Below, piece by piece: positions 49,301-64,000 of a stretch of DNA of 64,000 nt; position 1 is the first letter of the stretch, and each line of letters starts with the position of its first letter. A program made the position numbers and the translations under genes. Source of the DNA: Amoebidium appalachense (Eukaryota; Ichthyosporea); contig CAVNZM010000008.1 in assembly GCA_963693365.1 (NCBI GenBank), positions 4,836,001 through 4,900,000 of the forward strand, written 5' to 3'. The notes beneath the pieces were generated by a model. The model saw only the letters and a list, made by a program, of their open reading frames with translations. It did not search any database and was not told the DNA's origin.

Positions 49301-50574
49301 TATAATCACGATTCCGTGCACACGAGCATACACTGCAATCCGTGTGTGACAACTCCCGCGCACTTTTAAATTCCCTCAAAACCGATTGGGAAAAACCGTA
49401 CTCTTATTTTAGAGAAAACGTGGAGAAATGAAAAAGCCCCGATCCCATATCTTTCCGTGCCAAAGGGCAAGTCCCAACTTGAAGGAGCCCAACATCTCAG
49501 GTGAAACAAAATACCGACTTGGAAGGTCCCACGAGTGCCCAAATACTCGGCACTAAATGCATTGGGTTTCGACAAAGAACAACGCTCCGCTATTTGTTTC
49601 CTAAGTTGAGTGGTTGTAGCCTTGATCGAGGAAATCTGCATGACGAAAGGGTAGCCGGCGAAGCCGAAAAGCAGTGCTCAGATAAATTCTGAGTAATCGA
49701 ATGTAGGTGAATGTACCTGTGTATGTGGAAGCACAGGTCCCCCGTGTTGTAAGTGCTGTAATTTAAACGTAGATCCCCTTGCGTGTGTGTGCTCTCCCTA
49801 TAGTGCTTGCTGAAGAGTTATATTTGAATCTAGCTCGTGTTGGTTGTCCTGATAAACCAGCTATAGCCATCGGCCTACAGAATGTGTCTTTAGGGTGTGT
49901 CGTGTTCTTCGGTGATACTGCGTAGAAAAAAACAAGTCGGAAACTAAGCCGGAAAGGGTGCACACACAAAGCTGCATGGTGTAAGAAAAAAACCTCGACG
50001 TAACGCCATAACTGCCTTCCAGCTGCGCCAACTCTTCGCCCGCCTTGTGTCGCGTTCACAACCTTTCCCTGCATCCGCCAGCTAGAAATACAAAGTGATT
50101 CGCAGGCAACTGGAAGCTACCACCGTAACCACCATTCCCTCTATCCGAAAATCGAAGAACACTTGTATAGGTGGAAAACAACCGGGTGGCTGCTTGCTGT
50201 TAATCGTACGTAGGCTCCGTGATGTTCCGTGTACCCTCCTCAAAAGCCCCTCTCCTGAACAAGCGTGATCCGTGTTCCACTGCCGTTCATCCGACCTACA
50301 TCCGTCATTTTTCATCGTTACCTCAGCTATATACACCCACAAAACTGAACATATACTCGACATTTGATCGTGCCGCCGTCACGCCTCCACCTCCAGCCTC
50401 GCCCCTGTGGAACCTGTTTCTGCCCTGCAATTATTACCTGACATTGTACTTCTGGCGGAGCTCCTTGCTAAGGGGCGCAGACATAAGCTTGCGGCGAATG
50501 CTGCTGGGGGCGGAGAAGTGGGCCTTGCGGCTCTTGCGCCGGGAAGAGGAAACGTTCAGGTTGAACTTAGCCAT
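46396..50574 (-). CDS. RPL26: 60S ribosomal protein L26 (uL24)
   Basis: Three exons, 50574-50438, 48368-48197 and 46506-46396, join in phase to 139 residues plus stop. The product is a component of the large ribosomal subunit that binds rRNA near the exit tunnel. Diagnostic sequence: [39 protein letters not shown], the KOW motif [37 protein letters not shown] and KLKLDKDRN. The length is slightly shorter than the 140-150 usual for the family, from a shortened C-tail ([11 protein letters not shown]). The start is the only ATG before the conserved MAKFN. Intron 1 (about 2.07 kb) and intron 2 (about 1.69 kb) are very long for a ribosomal protein gene. Codon use is strongly C/G-ending (AAG, CGC, CTG, GTC), unlike the other genes, as expected for high expression. 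The stop codon overlaps a poly(A) signal. Confidence 0.97.
46640..46755 (-). repeat. SINE-like C-tailed repeat, reverse copy R
   Basis: The minus strand reads GGGGTGGGCTCTGCTTGTGA, TGCATACTCTCTTATCCGTG, GTTTGCATTCTGCAATGTGT, and CATTCTAACCCC before a C-run (G-run 46619-46637). It is in L26 intron 2 close to exon 3. Confidence 0.7.
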
Positions 50575-50871
50575 TTTTCTGGCTCCCTCTCTAAAAGACT
50601 TAGGCAAGAGAAGAAAGAGGCGTCACCAGGGCGAACGGCAGTCTATTGAAGCCCACTGTGCTGTCGCAGTTTCACGCGATCTGGTCGGGGACTGCGACAG
50701 GCTGCGACAGGCTAGATATACCATACGATTGGTGAATCTTTGTGCTTACGTAAGGGCTGCACGTGTGTTAGGTGCCCCATCCTGTGGGTTTGCGCAACCG
50801 TTCATATAAAACCCGTTCGCGAGTCTCAGTCAGCACGGACAAAAGAGTGTAGATATCTCTCTCTCGCACTA

Positions 50872-50904
<33 letters not shown>

Positions 50905-52449
50905 GACACCACTTTTTCTGACTCCGCCCTTGCAAAAACCGTCGTCTATCATGTTCTAAGATCACATGCCGAAATGAACACAAAAACGCGCACACGGAAC
51001 CTTTCAGACAGGCAAACAGTCCTCTTGGAACCAGCATTTTATTGTTTCATATTTCACGGATGCCTGCACCCATTGAACGGTTACAATCAGGAGGCACTGT
51101 CATCAATATGTACATAAAAAGCATTAGACACAAAATTATAGCCCCACGACTTCGTCGTGGTATTACATAATACTAGCACAACGCTTTGCAGTTGTTGATC
51201 CCTCGCTCACAATGACCTTAACAACCCCGCTTTGTCTAGATCTTTTATGTTCGTATACAAAATGCACTATCGTACGCCAGCATGTGCATTTCCACACAGC
51301 AACCATGCGTCTGATGACGTTCGAACAAACCTGCATCCAGTGTGTGGGTAAGATCAAAGATCAACCATGTATACGTTAATAAAATGTGTTGTACACTTGC
51401 TTGTACGGCACCAGATCAGATGGTGGAACTGAAATGACAAGCACGTTACTCTTGCGCACCAACTCTTCATAAGCCCCCCCCCTACCCACCCAACCCCCCA
51501 CCCCCATCCCTCTCTCCGTCTCCCCCCCACCCCGCCCCCCCTTTGTGCATTGTAACGCAGTATCATACGAATATTCCACTGTGCCAAATGCAACCAATGG
51601 CCATCGGAAGATCTTAGACTTTTCGGAATTTTACAGTGATACGGGGGAAAAGTTGAACAAGTGTTTGAAGATGGTGTGCTTTGCCCCTCTCTCCCCCCCC
51701 CCCCCCCCCCCTCCTCCCCCTCTCCTCTTCCCCACTTAACAAAAGAAAAAGTCCCTGAGACCACACTTTTTACATACCCCCCCTCCATCCCATCTGCACC
51801 GGCTGTCCACTCAAGTGCTTGGGATCTGGGACAAGAAATTTTAGGGGGTTGGAGGAGGAGGGGAAGGGGGGGGGGGGGGGGGAAGGGGAGGGCACAAGGG
51901 TTAAATGTGTTCGTCATGCTCTCTTTATTCATAACACTATGCCAGATAATGTTATCCTATGCGTGGGGTGCATTCAAATCCTTAATAGGCAACACAGCCA
52001 CTATCAGCATGCCACCTGGCGACCAAGAGACTCCGATCCCTTGGTTTCATTTCATCCTGCACAAAAGCTAATATTAACTGGTCAATATCACTATTAAAGG
52101 AGCAGATTTCCCCATATCACCATTACAGGATCTCAGGTCTTAAAGTTTTGCACGTGTACCTCCGTTATAAAACGTCACTACTATACGTTGTTGTAATATT
52201 CATCCAAACAAAAAAAAGCTCCTACAACTGGCTGAATTCTAACTTTGCAATATCAGTAACCAAAGCATTTTGCACGTGTACCTCCGTTATAAAACGTAAC
52301 TACTATACACTGTCGTGATATTCATCCAAGCAAAACACAGCAAAAAAGTTCCTACAACTGGCTGAATTCGAACATTGCAATATCAGTAAACAAAGCAATG
52401 TGCATCCAACATGCAAACTTTTAGTAGAAAAAATAAAAAGATAGAAAAT
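50575..52449. other. Intergenic region between L26 and the glycosyltransferase
   Basis: The L26 promoter must lie just above 50575, but no TATA box on that strand is obvious. Unique DNA follows, with a T-run at 50874-50903, C-runs near 51690-51710, a G-run at 51868-51882 and a tandem repeat at 52150-52398. No coding region recognised. Confidence 0.45.
52150..52398 (+). repeat. Tandem duplication, about 120 bp unit x2
   Basis: Units begin GCACGTGTACCTCCGTTATA at about 52150 and 52271 and share CTACAACTGGCTGAATTC and TTGCAATATCAGTAA. They differ at about 10% of positions. They lie just beyond the 3' end of the glycosyltransferase gene. Confidence 0.85.
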
Positions 52450-53651
52450 TCAACGATATAGCCTTGTCGTGCTCCCCCACAGAGACATCAGATAACTACC
52501 CAAAACATCCGCCTTATTCAGCGCATTTTCCCTCCCAATTTTCTTCATCTCCTTGTGCCAAACTGGATGGAACAAATGATGCGGCAATAACTTATAGTCC
52601 ACAACACCCTCCGCCACACGCGGAACAAACGGACGGTATAAACCCCCCTCCGCGGTAGAGTTGTGCATCACCATATCCGTGATAAACCCCGGGCCTGTAA
52701 TTTGCCACGGTTTTCCGCCCGCAAGAGATAAGCTCCATGGATTTCTGTTAACCACCAACTCAGTCAAGAGGGTGTTCATCGTTTCACTGTGTGCACGGCA
52801 CCCCTGCACACCGTTCGCCAAAAGCGCCGAAAGTTGGCCCCTTGCGGGATGATTGTTTTCGTAAGCGACAAAGCACTCCTGTTCCTCCCCAATACGGAGC
52901 AGAGGGGAAAGGTCACGCAAGCACTGGGTATCGGGGTCAACATAAATCCCGCCAAAACGACGAAGGATCGCCAATCGCAAAACATCAGAGTAGCGGAGAA
53001 TTTCCAACCTGTCCTTTTTCCTCCTCCCTTTCACTGCCTCCAACAAAACCTCCGCTGACATGTTCAGAGTTTTCGTGTGGGTGTCGCACGCTAGCAATTT
53101 CCCCACCAAATCATTATCCCACAACAAATACACGAATCCCTCCTTTTCTACTTGTACGTGGCATTCACCCATTACGCCCATAGGCGCTTTCTTCAAATCC
53201 CCCGACCCAAATTTGATGGAAAAATCCTTGGAATTTCTTTTCCTTGCACAAACAGCGAGGCAGGTAAATCCACACAAGGGTTTTGTTTGATTCGCCCTGC
53301 GATTTGGGTCGCCTCAAATGGTGCAAGTTGGGTTTGAGACATCTCCTTTAATGACGGGGTGGTATTCTCTGTAAGGTCGAGGCCTAGCATGAAGGGGGAT
53401 GGTGGGAGTGTGTCCCCTGTTGTTAAGGTTGCGGGTGCATCCTCGACGGCGGCGTCGAGATTTACGACTCTGAAAGAGTACTGTAGTTTGTAGAGTTTGG
53501 ACTGGGTGGCTTGGAGTGCAGCAATGCAGAACGCGGGCACGAATGCGGCCAGCAGTAGTAATAAACCGCGTGTTAAAGGGGCGGCAGCAGAAGACGTGTT
53601 TTTTCCTCCTGCGGAAGATGACACGGCTGGTCGTGGCATTGACATCATCAT
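52450..53651 (-). CDS. GT32-type glycosyltransferase (DXD sugar-binding region), with frame break
   Basis: Two overlapping minus-strand frames make one protein. The upstream frame (from ATG 53651) has a short basic N-terminus and one hydrophobic anchor, LLLLLAAFVPAFCIAAL (about 30-46), typical of a type II Golgi protein. It ends at GKEIPRIF. The downstream frame carries FVYLLWDNDLV, then YSDVLRLAILRRFGGIYVDPDTQC with the DPD metal/sugar-nucleotide motif, and PWQITGPGFITD, all typical of OCH1/GT32 family transferases. Between them the family motif HQIWVG is present but in the third frame. One extra base at about 53218-53219 and one at 53199-53203 (a run of five C on the plus strand) would restore IPRIFHQIWVGDLKKAP, giving 399 residues. 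So this is either a recent pseudogene or an assembly error in short homopolymers. No introns are needed. Confidence 0.8.
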
Positions 53652-53761
53652 GATGGACAGACATCAAAAGCTGCAGCAGAATATTGACGTCCAGTGGCTC
53701 TGAGATACCAGTGATAGCAGTTTTGAAGAAGAAACAGTATAGCGGAAGCACGGAATTTCGG

Positions 53762-53769
53762 TATATATA
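53762..53769 (-). promoter_or_regulatory. TATA-like element upstream of the glycosyltransferase gene
   Basis: CGCTATATATACCG on the minus strand, about 110 bp upstream of the ATG at 53651. Position and sequence fit a TATA box; there is no other support. Confidence 0.35.
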
Positions 53770-54902
53770 GCGGTTTTCGTGAGTAGGATCGTGGATATGG
53801 TTAGTACAGCTCAGACTAGTGCAGGTACAGTATGTGAAGGAAGTTGTTCAAAAAGTAGCCTTTGGTGTTTTGCGACAGAATTCGCTGTGACGATTCTCGC
53901 TCGTGTTTGAGCTTCGTTATTCACTGTTTTCTAGGTTGATGAGAACCGTTTAATATGTGTATTGGTTTCAAACAGTGCTGAACAACTACTACGGTACGTC
54001 ACTAGTATCATGTTGCACATTCAAGTCCAACTGTGCCTAAGGAAAATGCCTGTCTTCTCGTTATTCGTACCTTTGACCGTGGATCGAGATGGTCCCTGAT
54101 CAAACTATCAAAGCACAACCTACGACGTTGGAAAAAGTGCGTCACTGACTGACTTGTGGCGGATTTTATCGCCCAGCATTCGTTTTTATACTGACAGCGT
54201 AGTGGCATGCATGGGCACCAGCAGTGCCAGCAGCTGGGCTGCTGGGCTGGCGGTATGGCAACGACGCCGCGGTCAGAGATGTCTTACACCAATCAGATCG
54301 CTCCAGCTTATCGAGATCTGTTTCTATTGGGTCATCTAAGGGGATTGAATGATAGACATGGCAACGATCTAGATCTAGATCGTATACCCCGTCATCCGTG
54401 GCGCTGACTCAGCGTCCAGCGTACTCTGACCAACATAAAACCAGAATTTCTCAGTCTTGCTTTATGTGTCTCAGTGCAAGCAACATTTTGTCTCGTGATG
54501 AAAATGAGGGCACCTATATAAGCATATGCATGTACACATTGACAATGCGCGTCACGTTATAACACCATGTACTAGGTTTTTATGTATGTTTATGTATGCA
54601 TATATGCATGCGTGCATGTGCATACAGTGGTCGTGCATGACTTGTATCGCATGTGTGTCGACGTCGTGAATACCGAATCCAATATGCCCCTTTGATTTAT
54701 TTTCTTTAAGAAGATGTGCAATAACGTTTGTACAAAACACACAATATTGTACATGTACACAAAAACAGCCCTTATAAGCATATGGAAGACTAGAGCTATA
54801 CAGAGGGCATCGGGTAGAGATAGAGAGCTCTAGGGGGGGAGCTTTCCCCGTCGACGCGAGGGGGAAGGGGAGAGAGAGGGGGGGGGGGGGGGGGGGGGGG
54901 GG

Positions 54903-54949
<47 letters not shown>

Positions 54950-55629
54950 GAGAGAGGGAGAGAGGGTGGGAGAGGGAGAGGGAGGGAGGGAGAGAGAAGA
55001 AGAGGGAGAGAGAGCTCGAGGGCCCCGAGAGAGAGAGAGAGAGAGACAGAGAGAGAGAGAGACAGAGAGAGAGAGGGTGATATAGAGTCTCGAAGATCTG
55101 AGAGAGAGAATTCAAAGAATTGGGGACGGAGGTGGCCATGGAGATCTATCGCGGACGGCTTGATCAAGAGGTTGTTCCTCGAGCCCCAAGAGCAGAATGC
55201 CATATCATGCGGCCAGTTTAGTGAATATTACACGTGCATGCGGCGGCTAGCTACACGAACGAGAATTGATTCATATAGTATAGTAGTAATCACAAGAAAC
55301 TAGTTAGAGAGTCGAGAAGGAGGGATCCGCTGAGTGCTCGATCGCGAGATATCGATCTTGCCGCTCGCAATCGGCGATCAAGGCATTTTTGAATTTGGAA
55401 TGGGGGGGTGGGCAGTAATAAGTTTTGAGTTCCCCCGGGTGGTGGGTCACCCCCCCCCCCCCCCCCCCCCCCCCCCCAGGGGGGAGGGGAGGGGGGACCC
55501 ACCTGCTCGAGGGGGTGGTGGGACCCCCCCCCCCTCTCCCTAAGTTGACCACCAAAATGGTGGGTCCCCCCCCCCCCCCCCCCCCTCTCCGGGGGAAGGG
55601 GGGACCCACCTCTTTGGTGGGCCCCAGTG

Positions 55630-55683
<54 letters not shown>

Positions 55684-56460
55684 CGGGGAATCCAACGGGA
55701 CCCTCCGCGCCGGCCGCTGCTGCGTACCCTCTCAAGTTCTGGGAGGCTCGCCTCCCCCTCCCCCCACCCCCCCCTCCCCCTCCCCCCCCTCCCCCCCCCC
55801 CCCTCATATCCACCACCATCACCAACATTAACTTTGTACTATGTAACTTTGTACTAAGTCTTCTTCCCTTCGTTTTAACCAGCACTTCAAGTTTTGACAA
55901 AGTTAGGGCAAATCTATCATGCACAACATGTCACTGGGAGTACGTGTGCGTCTGCAATTTTTGTGCGGTGTAGTAGACGTGGGACCGTGTGTGTATGTGT
56001 CCTTAGGGCGGGTGGGCATTCGGCACTGCTACTAATCACTGTGGTGGCCTGACAATGTGCGAGTAAACGTCGTGCCACATGTGCAAGATGCGTTGACGCA
56101 ATGCGCTTAGCATGTGCAAAATTACATGGCATTTCACGTGTGTGCTAGAGAAGAGGGTGTGTGCGCACGTGTGGGTGTCACTGTGCATGTGTCTCAGTGC
56201 GTGTTTGCCTGTGTGTGCGTTTGTGTGTATATGTGTGTGTGTGTTGTGTGTGTGTGTGTCAGTGATTGAGAGAGCTCCCAAATTTTCTGGCACAAATCTG
56301 CACACGCGCATGTTCCTTCCGTGGCATGTGCATCAGTGAATTGCCATAATATGTGAGTGTGTGTGTGTATGTGTGTTAACGTTTCTGTTGTTCAATTGCA
56401 AATGATGAGCATTGATGATGGCGCATGATGCATGGATGAAATTGCGTCAGACAAATAACG

Positions 56461-56492
<32 letters not shown>

Positions 56493-57077
56493 GAGGGGGA
56501 ATAGATAAAGAGCGAAAAAGAGGGCGCGGTGGTGGTGGTGGTGGTGTGATGGTGGTGGTGGTGGGGGGATCGGGGGGGGGGGGGGGGGGGGGGAATAAGG
56601 GGAAGCAGTTAGAGAGGAAAAAAGGAATTTATTATGTGTGCCACGTGTGCGCGCGCGCATCATTATGTGCCTACCACAGAGAATAGCATATTACCCTACG
56701 GCAGTCTGTGGGCATGAGTCAGTGGTCATGAGCAACCAGTCATTGCGGTCTCCGTATGAGATCTTAAGGGGCGTAGAGAGGGGATGGAGGGTGGGGAGGC
56801 GGGGAGGGGATGCCTAGCTAGTAAGCAGGTCCAATTGGACCCACTCTACGTAGGGCCTGATAATTGATACCAATTAGTGGATGTAGAGAAGGTTGACAAT
56901 GCCAATATGTTCTCAAGTTGGTGTCCAATATACACACTAATATATATTAGTCATGTTTGGGTACTAGCTCCCCCCTCCCCCCTCCTACCCCCCCCCCCCC
57001 CCCCCCAGGTGATGGTGGGTCCCCCCCCCCCCTCCCCCCTTCCCCAGCGAGCGGAGGGGTGGTGGGTCCACCCCCCC

Positions 57078-57140
<63 letters not shown>

Positions 57141-57271
57141 CTTACTCCTACCCCCCTCCCCGTTTCAAAATCAAAAAAGCCCAAGGGCTTGAGGAGAGGA
57201 TAATCACCTGGCCATGCACATGGGTGGTGATGGTGATCGATATGTGTGCACGTGAATTGGTGTTGGTAACC

Positions 57272-57311
<40 letters not shown>

Positions 57312-58584
57312 CGTGTGTGTGTGTGTGTCATGTGGTGTGTGGGCCGGCCGGGGGGGGGGGGGGGGGAGGGGGGGGTGGCACATGTAACGGTCGGGGATCA
57401 GCACACGTCAGCACAGACAGAACCAACCAACATCACATATTAAAATGGTCAAATAGGTAGTCCCCTCTATGTAATACATTCACCCGACTATGAATTGCTC
57501 GATGGAGTGAACATTTCAGAACAGAGCACGGGCCATTGTTTATTCAAATGCACAGGGCTAAGCTGCTACGTAGTGCATTTTGTGAACCTGTGGCTGTCCC
57601 CACGCACACGGGGAGCCCAGATCGACGAAATTTCAAACAGTATATCAAATACGGATATCACCATCCTCTGGGAAAAAAAAAAGAAAAGAAATGTACATAC
57701 ACTGCTATTAAATGCATTACACTATAAACATGTACTATTATTTTACATCGCGCGACGATAAACTTTTGCGTGTTGTCAATTCAAACTGGAGAATTTATCA
57801 ATATTATCATCTTGCAAACCAGTGTGTCGCAGTAGTAGTGCGCACAAACTTTTGCGACTACCTCACAACACCCTCACATCTGCGCACACGAATTCTGTAG
57901 GGCGCTTGCGTGCATGTGTGCGTGCGTGTGTACGTGTGTACGTGCGTGGGTATATGTGCTTGCATGCGTTCGCGTGCGTGTCTCGCCATTATCGAAAAGT
58001 ACCTTGTACAAAGTGTACACAGCTCTGCTAGAATTTTTTTGCGAAGTGCCAGTGATTAAAGTGATTCCCGCCTACACCCACAACACTTCAAGTAATTCCT
58101 TTGTTAAAAGTTTTTATCCTAACGTGCAAACCATAATATAAAACACGCGCAAACAGGAGAAAAAGGCGGGATACCCATCTGGCATCCCAGTGTTTTTTTG
58201 TCCTTGGAGAAAGCGATTGCAAAAGCCCCGCGAACCGTTCAAAGTGATGACACTCGTCGTTCTGTGTTGATTATAACAACCTGATTCGTTCGTAGATTTC
58301 ACGGAACACCACAATCCAGGGGTGACTCTTTCGTGTAATTTGAAGTGAGTTTCCGTGTCACTAAATGGAAAAATTGAAGAAGTATATGTTTTACAGCAAA
58401 TGCGACAAACCGGAGGGGAGAAGAAAAAAAAAAGCAAAAAAAAAAAAAAGGAGCAGGGAAAGAAGATCGGCATCATGTAGCAACCCCCGTATCGGAAAAT
58501 GGGGACGGAAAAATGGGGAATAAAAGCAGTGGAGGGAAAAGGGTATCGGCGTCATGTTGCAGCCCCTCCGTATATCTCGAAATT
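53770..58584. other. Long region without a recognised gene
   Basis: 53770-54830 is unique DNA. 54890-55075 is G-run plus (GA)n. 55430-55690 and 56990-57140 hold C-runs with GTGGGTCCC/GGGACCCAC motifs. 56460-56595 holds G-runs with (GGT)n, and 57272-57328 (GT)n. 57400-58580 is unique and AT-richer with no long frame. Long frames across the C-runs are low-complexity artefacts. Confidence 0.45.
55440..55690. repeat. Alternating GTGGGTCCC(C)n and (G)nGGACCCACC blocks
   Basis: Five short blocks at about 55439, 55493, 55523, 55558 and 55601 alternate in orientation around C- and G-runs, ending in about 50 C at 55633-55682. They can fold into several GC hairpins and G-quadruplexes. Confidence 0.7.
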
Positions 58585-63473
<4,889 letters not shown>

Positions 63474-63477
63474 CTGT

Positions 63478-63508
<31 letters not shown>

Positions 63509-64000
63509 GGGGGGGGGGGAGGGGGGGGGGGGGGGGGGGGAGTAATTTCAATAAGCCGGGAAGAAGCCCAAGTTTTATTAGTTTGTTTTTTGACTTTCTG
63601 AAGTGTTAGTATCTTTTATTCATTTTCATCAGGACTGGAGAGTCATAATGTGGTTACATGCCCCCCCCCCCCCTTTTTTTTTCCTTTTTCATTATCATTA
63701 AAAAAAAAATAAAAAAAAAAGCGGGTGGCATGCAGTCGCACGACATCCTCTATAGTAGAAAAATTAAGAGAAAGGGAGCTCAAGTCAGTCGTCATCAAAG
63801 TTGTACGCACCCGTATGGGGGGGGGGGGGGGGAGGGGGGGGGGGGGGGGGGGGAAGGGTGGAGGTTGTTGGAAGAAGAGGAAAGTGAAAGTAAAGTAATA
63901 ACAACAATATCAAAAACCTATAGTGATATAGTGATAGAGTACCACAACAAAATGTAGTGAAGTGGAAGTCTTAAACCTAAATCTGGAAGCAAGACAGGAG
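63474..64000. other. Window end, no gene recognised
   Basis: (GA)n at 63480-63498, G-runs to 63540 and at 63818-63853, and A-rich or T-rich unique DNA. It may be an intron of the membrane protein gene, whose upstream exons were not found. Confidence 0.4.

Noticed and set aside
49366-49641. 91-codon minus-strand frame in L26 intron 1
   Set aside because: No homologous motif and no splice phase match; probably a chance frame.
55304-55924. 206-codon Gly-rich minus-strand frame
   Set aside because: Most residues come from poly(G/C); the short ordinary-composition ends show no domain or splice signals.
57495-57761. 88-codon plus-strand frame
   Set aside because: No recognisable domain, AT-rich codons and stops close by in all frames.

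Overview
This is nuclear DNA of a eukaryote. It has spliced genes with GT-AG introns of about 0.1 to 2 kb, a 60S ribosomal protein gene, and almost no long clean reading frames. The background is saturated with simple repeats: C/G homopolymer runs, (CA/TG)n, (CT/GA)n and T-runs. Several genes point to a protist or single-celled relative of animals or fungi, possibly a stramenopile or unicellular opisthokont: a plant-type CCCH zinc finger joined to a SAM domain, an animal-like globin, an LtrA family membrane protein, and Cys-rich repeats joined to a bulb-type lectin. I cannot fix the lineage from the sequence. All exon models below come from my own reading of splice signals, codon phase and protein motifs.

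Layout: 1-3223 (+), the 3' end of a Cys-rich repeat plus B-lectin gene. 3224-10223, no confident gene; it contains a 2.3 kb inverted-repeat element (7031-9322). 10224-16743 (+), a six-exon globin-domain gene with a large insert and a terminal CaaX box. 18825-25727 (-), a CCCH zinc finger/SAM gene, 5' end not found. 28726-39529 (+), a complete 13-exon LtrA family gene. 41599-43005 (+), an intronless THAP-like zinc finger gene. 46396-50574 (-), ribosomal protein L26 in three exons. 52450-53651 (-), a GT32-type glycosyltransferase broken by two one-base frame changes. 58585-63473 (-), a multi-pass membrane protein with a C-terminal fibronectin III domain, 5' end not found.

Three observations stand out. 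First, about half of the introns carry a run of C on the sense strand 8 to 30 bases after the 5' splice site, and about a third end in (CA)n directly against the 3' splice AG; this is repeated across unrelated genes on both strands. Second, a dispersed tRNA-like, SINE-like repeat (about 20 full or partial copies here) ends in poly(C) rather than poly(A). Third, the globin gene encodes a globin fold interrupted by about 270 residues with kinase and 14-3-3-like sites, and ends in a prenylation motif.

The genes show no operon-like or pathway relationship. The window is an ordinary gene-sparse chromosome segment in which repeats make up most of the length.
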